Shown here: piece after piece, positions 33,313-42,642 of the stretch
How the letters are laid out: every line of letters starts with the position of its first letter
Position numbering within the stretch: the stretch's first letter is position 1
Origin: Streptomyces sp. BK208
GTDB lineage: Bacteria; Actinomycetota; Actinomycetes; Streptomycetales; Streptomycetaceae
Assembly (NCBI RefSeq): GCF_004364245.1
Contig: NZ_SOAV01000011.1
Location: 124,001-188,000, forward strand
DNA length: 64,000 nucleotides
Direction: 5' to 3'
Translations under genes and position numbers: made by a program
Notes under the pieces: model-generated
The model's database searches: none
Told to the model about the DNA's origin: nothing
What the model saw: only the letters and a program-made list of their open reading frames with translations

Positions 33313-34131
33313 ATGACCGCACCCGTCTCCGGCACCTCCTCCGCCACCGACCGGGGCGTGGGCCCGCTGCTGCGGGCCTGGCGGGAGCGGCGGCGGGTCA
33401 GCCAGCTCGAGCTGGCGCTGCGCGCCGACTCCTCCGCCCGGCACATCAGCTTCGTCGAGACGGGCCGCTCCCGGCCGAGCGAGGAGATGGTGCTGCGCCT
33501 CGCCGAGCACCTGGACGTCCCCGTCCGGGAGCGCAACGCGCTGCTGCTGGCCGCCGGTTACGCCCCGCACTACCCCGAGACGCCGCTGGACGCCCCGGCG
33601 CTGGACGCCGTCCGCGAGGGCATGGAGCGGCTGATCAAGGGCTACGAGCCGTATCCGGCGCTGGTCGTCGACGGGACGTACCGGGTCCTGGCGGCCAACC
33701 GGGGGATCGCGATGCTGCTGGACGGCGTCGCGGAGCACCTCCTCGCCCCGCCGCTGAACGCGATCCGGCTGACGCTGCACCCGGACGGTCTGGCACCGCG
33801 CATCCGCAACCTGCGCGAGTGGCGCGGGCACCTGCTGGAGCAGATGGAACGGCAGATCGCCCTGCACCGCTCGCAGCCGCTTCGGGAGCTGTACGACGAG
33901 GTGGCGGCGTACCCGGTGCCGCCGGCCGCACCGGGCGACGAGCCCGAGGAGCCGGTGCCGTACTTCGCGCTGCCGATGCGGATCGAGCACGAGGGCCACA
34001 TCCTGTCGTTCGTCTCGTCCATCTCCACCTTCAACACCCCGATGGACGTGACGGTCGCCGAGCTGGCCATCGAGACGCTGCTCCCGGCCGACCCGGCGAC
34101 GGTCAAGTACCTCCACTCGCTGCTGTCCTGA
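33313..34131 (+). CDS. XRE-family regulator with MmyB-like ligand-binding domain
   Basis: 272 residues from ATG 33313. HTH at ~18-70 (LLRAWRERRRVSQLELALRA, SARHISFVETGRSRPSEEMV). Residues ~100-265 are the MmyB/PAS-like domain (YPALVVDGTYRVLAANRGIAMLL), which binds fatty-acid-like ligands in studied members. No Shine-Dalgarno sequence is seen and TACCGT (33299-33304) could be a -10 giving a near-leaderless mRNA. It is divergent from the pterin dehydratase gene. Confidence 0.9.
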   Translation: MTAPVSGTSSATDRGVGPLLRAWRERRRVSQLELALRADSSARHISFVETGRSRPSEEMVLRLAEHLDVPVRERNALLLAAGYAPHYPETPLDAPALDAVREGMERLIKGYEPYPALVVDGTYRVLAANRGIAMLLDGVAEHLLAPPLNAIRLTLHPDGLAPRIRNLREWRGHLLEQMERQIALHRSQPLRELYDEVAAYPVPPAAPGDEPEEPVPYFALPMRIEHEGHILSFVSSISTFNTPMDVTVAELAIETLLPADPATVKYLHSLLS

Positions 34132-34319
34132 AGCGGGCCCCGGTCCGGAGTGCGCCGGACCGGAACCCGTGGGCTCCACGATCCCGCCGCCGCGCGGGCG
34201 CGGTCGATTACCCGGCAGGTCATGCCCCGGCCCGCGAGTGATCCACGGACACCCCTGTGAGGCCGACAGAGGAACATGACAAACTGTGGTGTGATCCGGG
34301 CGCGTTGGGGAGGCGGGGC

Positions 34320-35183
34320 GTGAGTGAGCGGCGGGCCGCACCCACCGTGGGCCAGGTGGTCCTGGGCAGGCGGCTGCAGGAACTGCGGGAGACGGCGGGC
34401 CTCAGGCGCGAAGAGGCGGCCCAGGTGCTCCGGGTGGCACCGGCGACCGTGCGGCGCATGGAGACGGCCGAGGTCGCGCTGAAAATACCGTACGTCCAGA
34501 TACTGCTGACGGCGTACGGCGTCGCCTCCGACGAGGTCTCGGCGTTCGTCGCGCTCGCCGAGGAGGCGAACCAGCCGGGCTGGTGGCAGCGGTACCACGA
34601 CGTGCTGCCGGACTGGTTCAGCCTGTACGTGAGCCTGGAGGGCGCCGCGCGGATCGTCCGTTCCTACGAGCCGCACTTCGTGCCGGGGCTGCTGCAGACC
34701 GAGGACTACGCGCGCTCGGTCCTGGAGGCCGGCACGATCGGCAGCGCGGGCGGGGACGCGGTGGAGCGGCACGTCTCCCTGCGCATGGAGCGGCAGCGGC
34801 TGCTGGAACGCCCGGACCCGCCCCACCTGTGGGTGGTGATGGACGAGACGGTGCTGAAGCGGCCGGTGAGCATCGACGGCCGGGTGATGCGCGAGCAGCT
34901 CGACAAGCTGCTGGACTTCGCCGTCCGGGACCGGGTGACGCTTCAGGTCGCCGAGTTCGAGGACGGTCCGCACCCCGGGACCTACGCACCGTTCACCCTG
35001 TTCCGGTTCGCGGAGCCGGAGCTGCCCGACATGGTGTTCACCGAGTACCTGACCGGCGCCCTGTACCTGGACTCCCGCACCGAGGTCTCGGCGCACCTGG
35101 AGGTCCTGGACCACATGACGGCCCGCGCCGCCTCGACCCAGCGCACCGAGAAGATCCTGCGCGCCTACCGCGAGACCTTCTGA
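34320..35183 (+). CDS. XRE-family regulator with DUF5753 domain
   Basis: 287 residues from GTG 34320 (GGGGAGG upstream). HTH at ~12-65 (LGRRLQELRETAGLRREEAA, VAPATVRRMETAEVALKI). DUF5753 at ~100-280, with the hallmark VRSYEPHFVPGLLQTEDYAR and WVVMDETVLKRPV. This is the large Streptomyces-specific family usually paired with a small DUF397 partner, but no DUF397 gene is adjacent here. It precedes narG by 142 bp on the same strand and might regulate it; there is no direct evidence. Confidence 0.9.
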   Translation: MSERRAAPTVGQVVLGRRLQELRETAGLRREEAAQVLRVAPATVRRMETAEVALKIPYVQILLTAYGVASDEVSAFVALAEEANQPGWWQRYHDVLPDWFSLYVSLEGAARIVRSYEPHFVPGLLQTEDYARSVLEAGTIGSAGGDAVERHVSLRMERQRLLERPDPPHLWVVMDETVLKRPVSIDGRVMREQLDKLLDFAVRDRVTLQVAEFEDGPHPGTYAPFTLFRFAEPELPDMVFTEYLTGALYLDSRTEVSAHLEVLDHMTARAASTQRTEKILRAYRETF

Positions 35184-35271
35184 CCCGGCCCCCTCCCGAG
35201 GACACGGCGGCCCGCCCGCCCCGTGACCCGTACGGGCGCCGCGAACAGGTGCGCTCCCCCGCCCGCCCCTA

Positions 35272-35283
35272 GGTTCGGGAACC
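35272..35283. promoter_or_regulatory. Inverted repeat in narG upstream region
   Basis: GGTTC-GG-GAACC lies 42 bp before the narG start; a second palindrome, CCCGTACGGG, is at 35227-35236. TAGGTT at 35270-35275 overlaps the repeat and could be a -10. An oxygen- or nitrate-responsive regulator site is possible but I cannot name it. Confidence 0.35.
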
Positions 35284-35325
35284 AGGGCCGGCAAGCACCA
35301 GCGACTGGTGAGCAAGGGAGCGCAC

Positions 35326-38300
35326 GTGACCGACACGCGGACACCGCCCACCGAGCCGGGCGCGGCGCTGCTGCGCGCGGGACGCTTCTTCCGGCCGGGC
35401 ACCGCCGCACCCGACCTGCACAGCATCGGACTGGTCGGCGGCCGGGAGTCGGACGCCTTCTACCGGGACCGCTGGAGCCACGACAAGGTCGTGACGTCGA
35501 CGCACGGCGTGAACTGCACGGGGTCGTGCCGCTGGAACGTGTTCGTGAAGGACGGCATCATCACCTGGGAGACCCAGGCCACGGACTATCCCTCGGTGGG
35601 CCCGGACCGCCCCGAGTACGAGCCGCGCGGCTGCCCGCGGGGGGCGGCGTTCTCCTGGTACACCTACTCGCCGACCCGGGTGCGCTACCCGTACGTGCGC
35701 GGGGTGCTCCTGGAGATGTACCGGGAGGCGAAGGCCCGGCTGAAGGACCCGGTGCTGGCCTGGGCCGACCTCCAGGGCGACCCGGAGCGCCGCGGGCGCT
35801 ACCAGCGGGCGCGCGGGAAGGGCGGCCTGGTCCGGGCGAGCTGGGACGAGGCGGTGGAGATGGTCGCCGCCGCGCACGTCCACACCATCCGCACCCACGG
35901 CCCGGACCGGATCGCGGGCTTCTCCCCCATTCCCGCGATGTCGATGGTGTCGCACGCGGCGGGCGCCCGCTTCCACTCGCTGATCGGCGCCCCGATGCTG
36001 TCGTTCTACGACTGGTACGCCGACCTGCCGGTGGCGTCCCCGCAGGTCTTCGGCGACCAGACGGACGTGCCGGAGTCGGGCGACTGGTGGGACGCGGCGT
36101 ACCTGATCATGTGGGGCACGAACGTGCCGGTGACCCGTACGCCCGACGCGCACTGGATGGCGGAGGCCCGCTACCGGGGCCAGAAGGTGGTCGTGGTCTC
36201 GCCCGACTACGCCGACAACACCAAGTTCGCCGACCAGTGGCTGCACCCGCACCCCGGGTCGGACGCCGCGCTGGCGCTGGCGATGGGGCACGTGGTGCTC
36301 AGGGAGTTCTTCGTCGACCGCGTCACCCCGTTCTTCGACGACTACGTGCGGCGCTTCACCGACCTGCCGTTCCTGGTGACGCTGACCGAACGGGACGGCG
36401 CGCACGTCCCGGACAAGTTCCTGCGCGCCGCGGACCTCGGGCAGGGCGGCGAGGACGCCCGCTGGAAGACGGTCGTGCTGGACGAGGCGACGGGCCGCGC
36501 GGTCGTCCCGAACGGCTCGCTGGGCTTCCGCTGGAACGAGGCCGACCGGGGGAAGTGGAACCTGGACCTGGGCGACGTACGCCCCCGGCTGAGCCTGCAC
36601 GGGCACGAGATGGCGTCGGGCGTGGAGGTGCTGCTCCCCCGCTTCGACACCGAGGGCGGCCCGCACGGGCAGGGGCGCGGGGAGGTGCTGCGCCGGGGGG
36701 TGCCGGCGACCCGCCTGGGCGGGGCGACCGGGCCGCTGGTGACGACGGTCTTCGACCTGCTGCTCGCGCAGTACGGCGTGGCGCGGCCGGACGTGCCGGG
36801 CGACTGGCCGGCGTCGTACGAGGACGCGAAGGCGCCCGGGACGCCGGCCTGGCAGGAGACGCACACCTCGGTCCCGGCGGCGGCCTGTGTGCGGATCGCC
36901 CGGGAGTTCGCGCGGACGGCGGAGCGGTCGAAGGGCCGCTGCATGATCCTGATGGGCGCGGGCACCAACCACTGGTTCCACTCGGAGACGATCTACCGGA
37001 GCTTCCTGGCGCTGCTCCAGCTCACCGGCTGCCAGGGCCGCAACGGCGGCGGCTGGGCGCACTACGTCGGGCAGGAGAAGTGCCGCCCGGTGACCGGCTG
37101 GGCGTCGCTGGCCGCCGCGTCGGACTGGTCGCGCCCGCCGCGCCAGGCGATCGGCACCGGGTACTGGTACCTGCACACCGACCAGTGGCGCTACGACCGG
37201 TTCCGCGCCGACGTCCTCGCCTCACCGCTGGGCGAGGGCCGGCTGGCCGGGATGGCGGGCGCGGACTGTCTGGCCCTGTCGGCGCGCACGGGCTGGATGC
37301 CCTCGTACCCGACCTTCGACCGCAACCCCCTGGAGCTGGGCGAGTCCTTCGGCGACCCGGTGGCGAACGCGGTGGCCGAACTGCAGGCGGGCACCCTCAA
37401 GTTCGCCGGCGAGGACCCGGACGCGCCGGAGAACTGGCCGCGGATCGTGACCCTGTGGCGGGCCAACCTGCTCGGTTCCTCCGGCAAGGGCGCCGAGTAC
37501 TTCACCAAGCACCTGCTGGGCACCCAGTCCTCGCTCCGCGCCGAGGAGGCGGCTCCCGGCGAGCGGCCCCGCGACGTGGTCTGGCACGAGGAGGCTCCGG
37601 AGGGCAAGCTCGACCTGCTCCTCTCGCTGGACTTCCGGCACACCTCGTCGACGCTGCTCTCGGACGTGGTGCTGCCCGCCGCGACCTGGTACGAGAAGCA
37701 CGACCTGTCCAGCACGGACATGCACCCTTATGTGCACGCCTTCTCCCCGGCCGTGAGCCCGCCGTGGCAGGCGCGCACCGACTTCGACACCTTCAAGCTC
37801 CTCGCGGAGAAGCTGAGCGAGCTGGCCGAGGACCACCTCGGGGTGCGCAAGGACCTGGTGGCGGCGCCGCTCCAGCACGACACCCCGGGCGAGATCGCCC
37901 AGCCGGGCGGCGTCGTACGGGACTGGCGGCGCGGGGAGTGCGATCCGGAGCCCGGCAGGACCATGCCGAACCTGGTGGTCGTGGAGCGCGACTACACGGC
38001 GGTCGGCGCGAAGTTCGCGGCGCTCGGCCCCCTGGTCGAGGCCAAGGGGCTGCCCGCCAAGGGCATCACCCTGAAGCCGGACGAGGAGGTGGCGCGGCTG
38101 CGGGACCTGAACGGCACGGTGCGCGACGGTCCGGCCGCCGGGCGTCCGGCCCTGGACACGGCGGTGAAGGCGGCCGACACCATCCTGGCCCTGTCCGGCA
38201 CCACCAACGGCCGCCTGGCCACCCAGGGCTTCCACACGCTGGAGGAGAAGACCGGGCAGGCGATGGCCCACCTCGCCGCCGAGCAGGAGGGCAAGCGGAT

Positions 38301-39021
38301 CACGTACGCCGACACCCAGGCGGCGCCGGTCCCGGTGATCACCTCCCCGGAGTGGTCGGGCAGCGAGGCGGGCGGACGCCGCTACACGGCGTTCACGCTC
38401 AACACCGAGCACCTCAAGCCCTGGCACACCCTCACCGGACGGCAGCACTTCTTCGTCGACCACGACTGGATGCACGAGCTGGGCGAGGCGCTGCCCGTGT
38501 ACCGGCCGCCCCTGGACATGCACCGGCTGTTCGGTGAACCGCGGCTCGGGTCCGACGGGCACCACGAGGTGACGGTCCGCTACCTCACCCCGCACAACAA
38601 GTGGTCCATCCACTCCGAGTACCAGGACAACCTGTTCATGCTGGCGCTGTCCCGGGGCGGCCAGACCATCTGGATGTCCGCCGAGGACGCGGCGGCCATC
38701 GGGGTCGCCGACGACGACTGGATCGAGGCGGTCAACCGCAACGGCGTGGTCGTGGCCCGAGCGATCGTCTCGCACCGGATGCCGGCCGGCACGGTCTTCA
38801 TGCACCACGCCCAGGAACGCACGGTCAACGTGCCGCTCGCGGAGACGACCGGCAAGCGCGGCGGCGTGCACAACTCGCTCACCCGCCTCCTCCTCAAGCC
38901 CACCCATCTCATCGGCGGCTACGCCCAGTTGTCCTGGGCCTTCAACTACCTCGGCCCGACGGGCAACCAGCGCGACGAGGTGACGGTCATCCGCCGCCGC
39001 TCCCAGGAGGTCGAGTACTGA
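35326..39021 (+). CDS. narG: Respiratory nitrate reductase alpha subunit
   Basis: 1231 residues, normal length. GTG 35326 is chosen over GTG 35308 because AAGGGAG sits 5 bases before it. The FS0 cluster ligands H60, C64 and C68 (THGVNCTGSCRWNVF) with the later PRGCPRG cysteine, and the molybdenum-ligand aspartate region SFYDWYADLP, are all present. C-terminal motifs include HNKWSIHSEYQDNLFML and FNYLGPTGNQRDEV. It reduces nitrate to nitrite on the cytoplasmic side of the membrane, fed by quinol through NarH and NarI. It is first gene of a complete narGHJI operon; no narK transporter is adjacent. Confidence 0.97.
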   Translation: MTDTRTPPTEPGAALLRAGRFFRPGTAAPDLHSIGLVGGRESDAFYRDRWSHDKVVTSTHGVNCTGSCRWNVFVKDGIITWETQATDYPSVGPDRPEYEPRGCPRGAAFSWYTYSPTRVRYPYVRGVLLEMYREAKARLKDPVLAWADLQGDPERRGRYQRARGKGGLVRASWDEAVEMVAAAHVHTIRTHGPDRIAGFSPIPAMSMVSHAAGARFHSLIGAPMLSFYDWYADLPVASPQVFGDQTDVPESGDWWDAAYLIMWGTNVPVTRTPDAHWMAEARYRGQKVVVVSPDYADNTKFADQWLHPHPGSDAALALAMGHVVLREFFVDRVTPFFDDYVRRFTDLPFLVTLTERDGAHVPDKFLRAADLGQGGEDARWKTVVLDEATGRAVVPNGSLGFRWNEADRGKWNLDLGDVRPRLSLHGHEMASGVEVLLPRFDTEGGPHGQGRGEVLRRGVPATRLGGATGPLVTTVFDLLLAQYGVARPDVPGDWPASYEDAKAPGTPAWQETHTSVPAAACVRIAREFARTAERSKGRCMILMGAGTNHWFHSETIYRSFLALLQLTGCQGRNGGGWAHYVGQEKCRPVTGWASLAAASDWSRPPRQAIGTGYWYLHTDQWRYDRFRADVLASPLGEGRLAGMAGADCLALSARTGWMPSYPTFDRNPLELGESFGDPVANAVAELQAGTLKFAGEDPDAPENWPRIVTLWRANLLGSSGKGAEYFTKHLLGTQSSLRAEEAAPGERPRDVVWHEEAPEGKLDLLLSLDFRHTSSTLLSDVVLPAATWYEKHDLSSTDMHPYVHAFSPAVSPPWQARTDFDTFKLLAEKLSELAEDHLGVRKDLVAAPLQHDTPGEIAQPGGVVRDWRRGECDPEPGRTMPNLVVVERDYTAVGAKFAALGPLVEAKGLPAKGITLKPDEEVARLRDLNGTVRDGPAAGRPALDTAVKAADTILALSGTTNGRLATQGFHTLEEKTGQAMAHLAAEQEGKRITYADTQAAPVPVITSPEWSGSEAGGRRYTAFTLNTEHLKPWHTLTGRQHFFVDHDWMHELGEALPVYRPPLDMHRLFGEPRLGSDGHHEVTVRYLTPHNKWSIHSEYQDNLFMLALSRGGQTIWMSAEDAAAIGVADDDWIEAVNRNGVVVARAIVSHRMPAGTVFMHHAQERTVNVPLAETTGKRGGVHNSLTRLLLKPTHLIGGYAQLSWAFNYLGPTGNQRDEVTVIRRRSQEVEY

Positions 39022-40616
39022 TGCGTCCGATGGCCCAGGTCGCGATGGTCATGAACCTCGACAAGTGCATCGGGTGCCACACCTGCTCGGTCACCTGCAA
39101 GCAGGCGTGGACCAACCGGCGCGGCATGGAGTACGTCTGGTTCAACAACGTCGAGACCCGCCCGGGACAGGGCTACCCGCGCCGCTACGAGGACCAGGAG
39201 AAGTGGCGGGGCGGCTGGGAGCTGAACCGGCGCGGCGCGCTGAGACTGAAGGCGGGCGGCCGGTTCAAGAAGCTCGCCGGGATCTTCTCCAACCCCCGGC
39301 TCCCCGAGATCAAGGACTACTACGAGCCCTGGACGTACGACTACAAGAACCTCACCGACGCCCCGCTCGGCACGGACTACCCCGTCGCGCGGCCGGTCTC
39401 GCAGCTCGACGGAAAGCCGATGAAGATCGGCTGGTCCTCCAACTGGGACGACAGCCTGGGCGGCGCGCCCGCCTACGGCGACCTCGACCCGATGGTGGAG
39501 CGCACCCGGCAACAGGCGTCGGAGAAGGTGCGCTTCGCCTACGAAGAGACCTTCATGTTCTATCTGCCGCGCATCTGCGAGCACTGCCTCAACCCGTCGT
39601 GCGTGGCCTCGTGCCCGTCCGGGGCGATGTACAAGCGCGCGGAGGACGGCATCGTCCTGGTCGACCAGGACCGCTGCCGGGGCTGGCGGATGTGCGTGAC
39701 TGGCTGCCCGTACAAGAAGGTGTACTTCAACCACCGCACCGGCAAGGCAGAGAAGTGCACCTTCTGCTACCCGCGCATCGAGGTCGGCCAGCCCACGGTC
39801 TGCTCGGAGACCTGCGTGGGCCGGCTCAGGTACCTGGGCGTGGTCCTCTACGACGCGGACAAGGTGACCGAGGCCGCCGAGACGCCGGACGAACACGACT
39901 TGTACGAGGCTCAGTTGGGTGTCTTCCTGGACCCGGAGGACGCGCAGGTGCGGCGCGCCGCCGAAGAAGCGGGCATCCCGTTCGACTGGATCGAGGCGGC
40001 CCGGCGCTCCCCCGTGCACGCGCTGGTGAGCAGGTACCGCGTCGCGCTGCCCCTGCATCCGGAGTACCGCACGATGCCGATGGTCTGGTACATCCCGCCG
40101 CTGTCGCCGGTCGTGGACGCGCTGACGGAGACCGGGCACGACGGCGAGGACGCGGACAACCTGTTCGGCGCGATCGACACGCTGCGCATCCCGCTGGAGT
40201 ACCTGGCCGAGCTGTTCACGGCCGGCGACACCGGCCCGGTGCGGGCGTCGCTGGAGAAGCTGGCGGCGATGCGCGCCCACATGCGGTCGGTGAACCTCGG
40301 CGAGGACCCGGACCCTGCGGTCTGCGCGGGCGTCGGCATGCGCCCCGAGGAGGTCGAGGAGATGTACCGGCTGCTGGCGATCGCCAAGTACGAGGAGCGG
40401 TACGTGATCCCGACGGCGGCCGTCGGGGACGCGCACCGCCTGGAGGCGTCGGCGCTGCCGGACACGTGCAGCCTGGACACCGACGGCGGCCCGGGCATGG
40501 GCGGCGACGGACCGTTCGGGCAGGACTCGGGCCGCAAGCGGCTGCCGCTGGTGCCGGTGGAGAACTTCCACATCCTGCGCAGACGGCAGACCGCCGACGA
40601 CGAGCGGGAGGTCTGA
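39021..40616 (+). CDS. narH: Respiratory nitrate reductase beta subunit
   Basis: 531 residues; ATG shares one base with the narG stop and has AGGAGG upstream. Cluster FS1 begins C16-C19-C22-C26; further ferredoxin motifs are CEHCLNPSCVASCP, and CRGWRMCVTGCP, where Trp replaces a cysteine, giving the expected [3Fe-4S] cluster. YNHRTGKAEKC-type and CSETCVGR segments complete the set. It transfers electrons from the NarI hemes to NarG. The C-terminal region contains the Nar-specific ENFHILRRRQ tail. Confidence 0.97.
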   Translation: MRPMAQVAMVMNLDKCIGCHTCSVTCKQAWTNRRGMEYVWFNNVETRPGQGYPRRYEDQEKWRGGWELNRRGALRLKAGGRFKKLAGIFSNPRLPEIKDYYEPWTYDYKNLTDAPLGTDYPVARPVSQLDGKPMKIGWSSNWDDSLGGAPAYGDLDPMVERTRQQASEKVRFAYEETFMFYLPRICEHCLNPSCVASCPSGAMYKRAEDGIVLVDQDRCRGWRMCVTGCPYKKVYFNHRTGKAEKCTFCYPRIEVGQPTVCSETCVGRLRYLGVVLYDADKVTEAAETPDEHDLYEAQLGVFLDPEDAQVRRAAEEAGIPFDWIEAARRSPVHALVSRYRVALPLHPEYRTMPMVWYIPPLSPVVDALTETGHDGEDADNLFGAIDTLRIPLEYLAELFTAGDTGPVRASLEKLAAMRAHMRSVNLGEDPDPAVCAGVGMRPEEVEEMYRLLAIAKYEERYVIPTAAVGDAHRLEASALPDTCSLDTDGGPGMGGDGPFGQDSGRKRLPLVPVENFHILRRRQTADDEREV

Positions 40617-40620
40617 ACCG

Positions 40621-41115
40621 ATGCCAGGATTCGAGGTGCTGTACCAGGCGGCGGCGCTCTGTCTGACCTATCCCGACGACGGCTTCCGCGCCCGGCTGCC
40701 CCTGCTGCGCGAGGCGGCGCCGCAGTTGCGCGGCTTCACCGACCACGCGGCGGTGACCGGGCAGGGCGCACTGCAGGCGCACTACGTGGAGGTCTTCGAC
40801 TTCAGGAACCGGCACAGTCTGTACCTGAGCTGGTGGACCGACGGCGACACCCGCAACCGCGGGATGTCCCTGGTCCGCTTCAAGGAGCTGTACCGCGCGC
40901 ACGGCCTGGAGTTCACCGGCGAGGAGCTGCCGGACTTCCTGCCCGCGGTCCTGGAGTTCGTCTCCCGCACCGGGGACATGACCATGCTCACCGAGCACCG
41001 CGACGCCCTGGACCAGCTGCGTTCCCGGCTCACCGCCTTCGGCACGCCCTACGCGTGCGTCCTGGACGCGGTGTGCGCCACCCTGCCGCCCGCACCGATG
41101 GGAGCCCGCCGATGA
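40621..41115 (+). CDS. narJ: Nitrate reductase molybdenum cofactor assembly chaperone
   Basis: 164 residues, shorter than E. coli NarJ (236). All-helical TorD/NarJ family: AAALCLTYPDDGFRARLPLL at the start, HYVEVFDFRNRHSLYLSWWTDGD (the conserved FD...L.L sequence) and NRGMSLVRFKELYRAHGLE. It binds the NarG N-terminus and helps cofactor insertion. It starts 4 bases after narH and overlaps narI by ATGA. Confidence 0.94.
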   Translation: MPGFEVLYQAAALCLTYPDDGFRARLPLLREAAPQLRGFTDHAAVTGQGALQAHYVEVFDFRNRHSLYLSWWTDGDTRNRGMSLVRFKELYRAHGLEFTGEELPDFLPAVLEFVSRTGDMTMLTEHRDALDQLRSRLTAFGTPYACVLDAVCATLPPAPMGARR

Positions 41116-41834
41116 ACGTCTTCCTGTGGGGCGTGCTGCCCTACGCCGCCTTCGCGCTGCTGATCGCGGGCCTGGTCTGGCGGCACCGCTACGACCGGTT
41201 CGGCTGGACGACGCGTTCGTCGCAGGTCTACGAGTCGAAGCTGCTGAACATCGCGTCGCCGGTCTTCCACTACGGCATCCTCTTCGTGCTCGCCGGCCAC
41301 CTGATCGGGCTGTTCGTCCCGGCGTCCTGGACGCGGTCGATCGGCATCAGCGAGCACGCGTACCACCTGTTCTCGCTGTACGGCGGCACCGCCTCCGGGG
41401 TCCTCGCGGTCGCCGGCATCGCCATCCTGATCTACCGGCGCCGCACCAACGCGCCGGTGTTCCGCGCCACCACGGCCAACGACAAGCTCATGTACGTCTT
41501 CCTGCTCGGCGCGCTGCTCCTGGGCATGATCGCCAAGCTCTCCGACACCTCGGGCAACGGCTACGACTACCGCAGCACCATCGCCCCCTGGTCGCGCAGC
41601 CTGTTCACCCTGAACCCGAAGACCGAGCTGATGGAGGGCGTGCCGCTGCTGTACCACGTGCACGCGGTGGTCGGGATGGTGCTGATCGCCCTGGTGCCCT
41701 ACACCCGTCTGGTGCACATGTTCAGCGCCCCCCTGCAGTACCTGACCCGGCCCTACGTGGTCTACCGGTCGCGCGACCCCAGACAGCTGGGGCCGCGCCC
41801 GGACCGGAGGGGCTGGGAGCGCGCGGGCTCCTGA
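41112..41834 (+). CDS. narI: Respiratory nitrate reductase gamma subunit (cytochrome b)
   Basis: 240 residues with five transmembrane helices. Heme-ligand-type histidines occur in SPVFHYGILFVLAGHLIGL and in LYHVHAVVGMVLIALVPYTRLVH, as in NarI. It anchors NarGH to the membrane and oxidises quinol. It is the last gene of the operon; the next gene is convergent and only 10 bp away, with no separate terminator visible. Confidence 0.95.
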   Translation: MNVFLWGVLPYAAFALLIAGLVWRHRYDRFGWTTRSSQVYESKLLNIASPVFHYGILFVLAGHLIGLFVPASWTRSIGISEHAYHLFSLYGGTASGVLAVAGIAILIYRRRTNAPVFRATTANDKLMYVFLLGALLLGMIAKLSDTSGNGYDYRSTIAPWSRSLFTLNPKTELMEGVPLLYHVHAVVGMVLIALVPYTRLVHMFSAPLQYLTRPYVVYRSRDPRQLGPRPDRRGWERAGS

Positions 41835-41844
41835 CCCGTGCCGC

Positions 41845-42642
41845 CTACCTTCCCGCCACCGGTTCCGGTCGCAGCACCAGGGCGCGGAGCTGCTCACGGG
41901 TCAGGGGCGGGGTCCGCAGCAGGGGTCCGAGCCGGCCGTGGCCGCGGTAACCGGCGCTGTCGCGGACGAACAGGGTCCGGCCGTCGGGGAGCACGAGCCG
42001 GGCGGTGAGTTCCTCGCCCCACTCCAGGCCGTCCTCGTTCCGCTCCCGCGGCTGCCGCCAGATGGTCAGCACCCGGCCGCCGGCCAGTTCCTCGCGCACG
42101 CAGTCGGTGCGGGGCGGCTCCGTCCCGGTCCGCGCGCAGAGGTCCGCGGCAGGGCCCTGCCCGTCGGGGAACTTCGCCTCCAGGTACTTCCGGTCGTGCA
42201 GGGCGACGCCGAGGTAGCCGACGCCGTCCGGCCGGCGGAGGGCGTACCAGCCGTCCAGGGCGCCCCGGGTCTCCCCGCCGGTGGCGGTCTTCCGGTCCGC
42301 GCCCTTCAGCAGCGCGGCCAGGGAGATCTCCTCGACCTCACCGGCGCCGGCGGGCAGCAGCCCTGCGAGCCTCCGCTCCCGCCCGGAGCCACCGGTCGGC
42401 TCGGCGTGCGTCGGAGGGGCGGCGGCCGATGCCCGGTCCGCCCCGCCCGAGGGCACGGCGGACACGGTGAACAGCGCGCCGGCCACGACGGCCAACGCCC
42501 CGCCGGCCACCACCGCGCGGCGCCTTCGGCGCACTCGGGACGCCCGGGCGAACACCACCGCCGTGTCGAACGAGGGACCGCCGGCCCTCTCGGCGGCCCG
42601 GGCGAGCAGGTCCCGCACCTCGTCGTCCCTGACGTCGCTCAT
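41845..42642 (-). CDS. Probable membrane-anchored anti-sigma factor or sigma-linked protein
   Basis: 265 residues. An N-terminal cytoplasmic stretch of ~40 residues (EVRDLLARAAERAGGPSFDTAVV), a basic stop (RRRRR), one transmembrane helix at ~41-62 (AVVAGGALAVVAGALFTVSAV), then an extracytoplasmic domain with a cysteine pair (DLCARTGTEPPRTDC). I do not recognise the outer domain. Its ATG overlaps the stop of the sigma gene upstream (ATGA). That tight coupling, plus the topology, is the basis for the anti-sigma suggestion; no zinc-binding HxxxCxxC motif is present. Confidence 0.6.
   Translation of the reverse strand: MSDVRDDEVRDLLARAAERAGGPSFDTAVVFARASRVRRRRRAVVAGGALAVVAGALFTVSAVPSGGADRASAAAPPTHAEPTGGSGRERRLAGLLPAGAGEVEEISLAALLKGADRKTATGGETRGALDGWYALRRPDGVGYLGVALHDRKYLEAKFPDGQGPAADLCARTGTEPPRTDCVREELAGGRVLTIWRQPRERNEDGLEWGEELTARLVLPDGRTLFVRDSAGYRGHGRLGPLLRTPPLTREQLRALVLRPEPVAGR

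Noticed and set aside
35223..38537. 1104-codon open frame in another frame over narG
   Set aside because: Same-strand shadow of narG with no recognisable fold; narG itself is complete and motif-rich.
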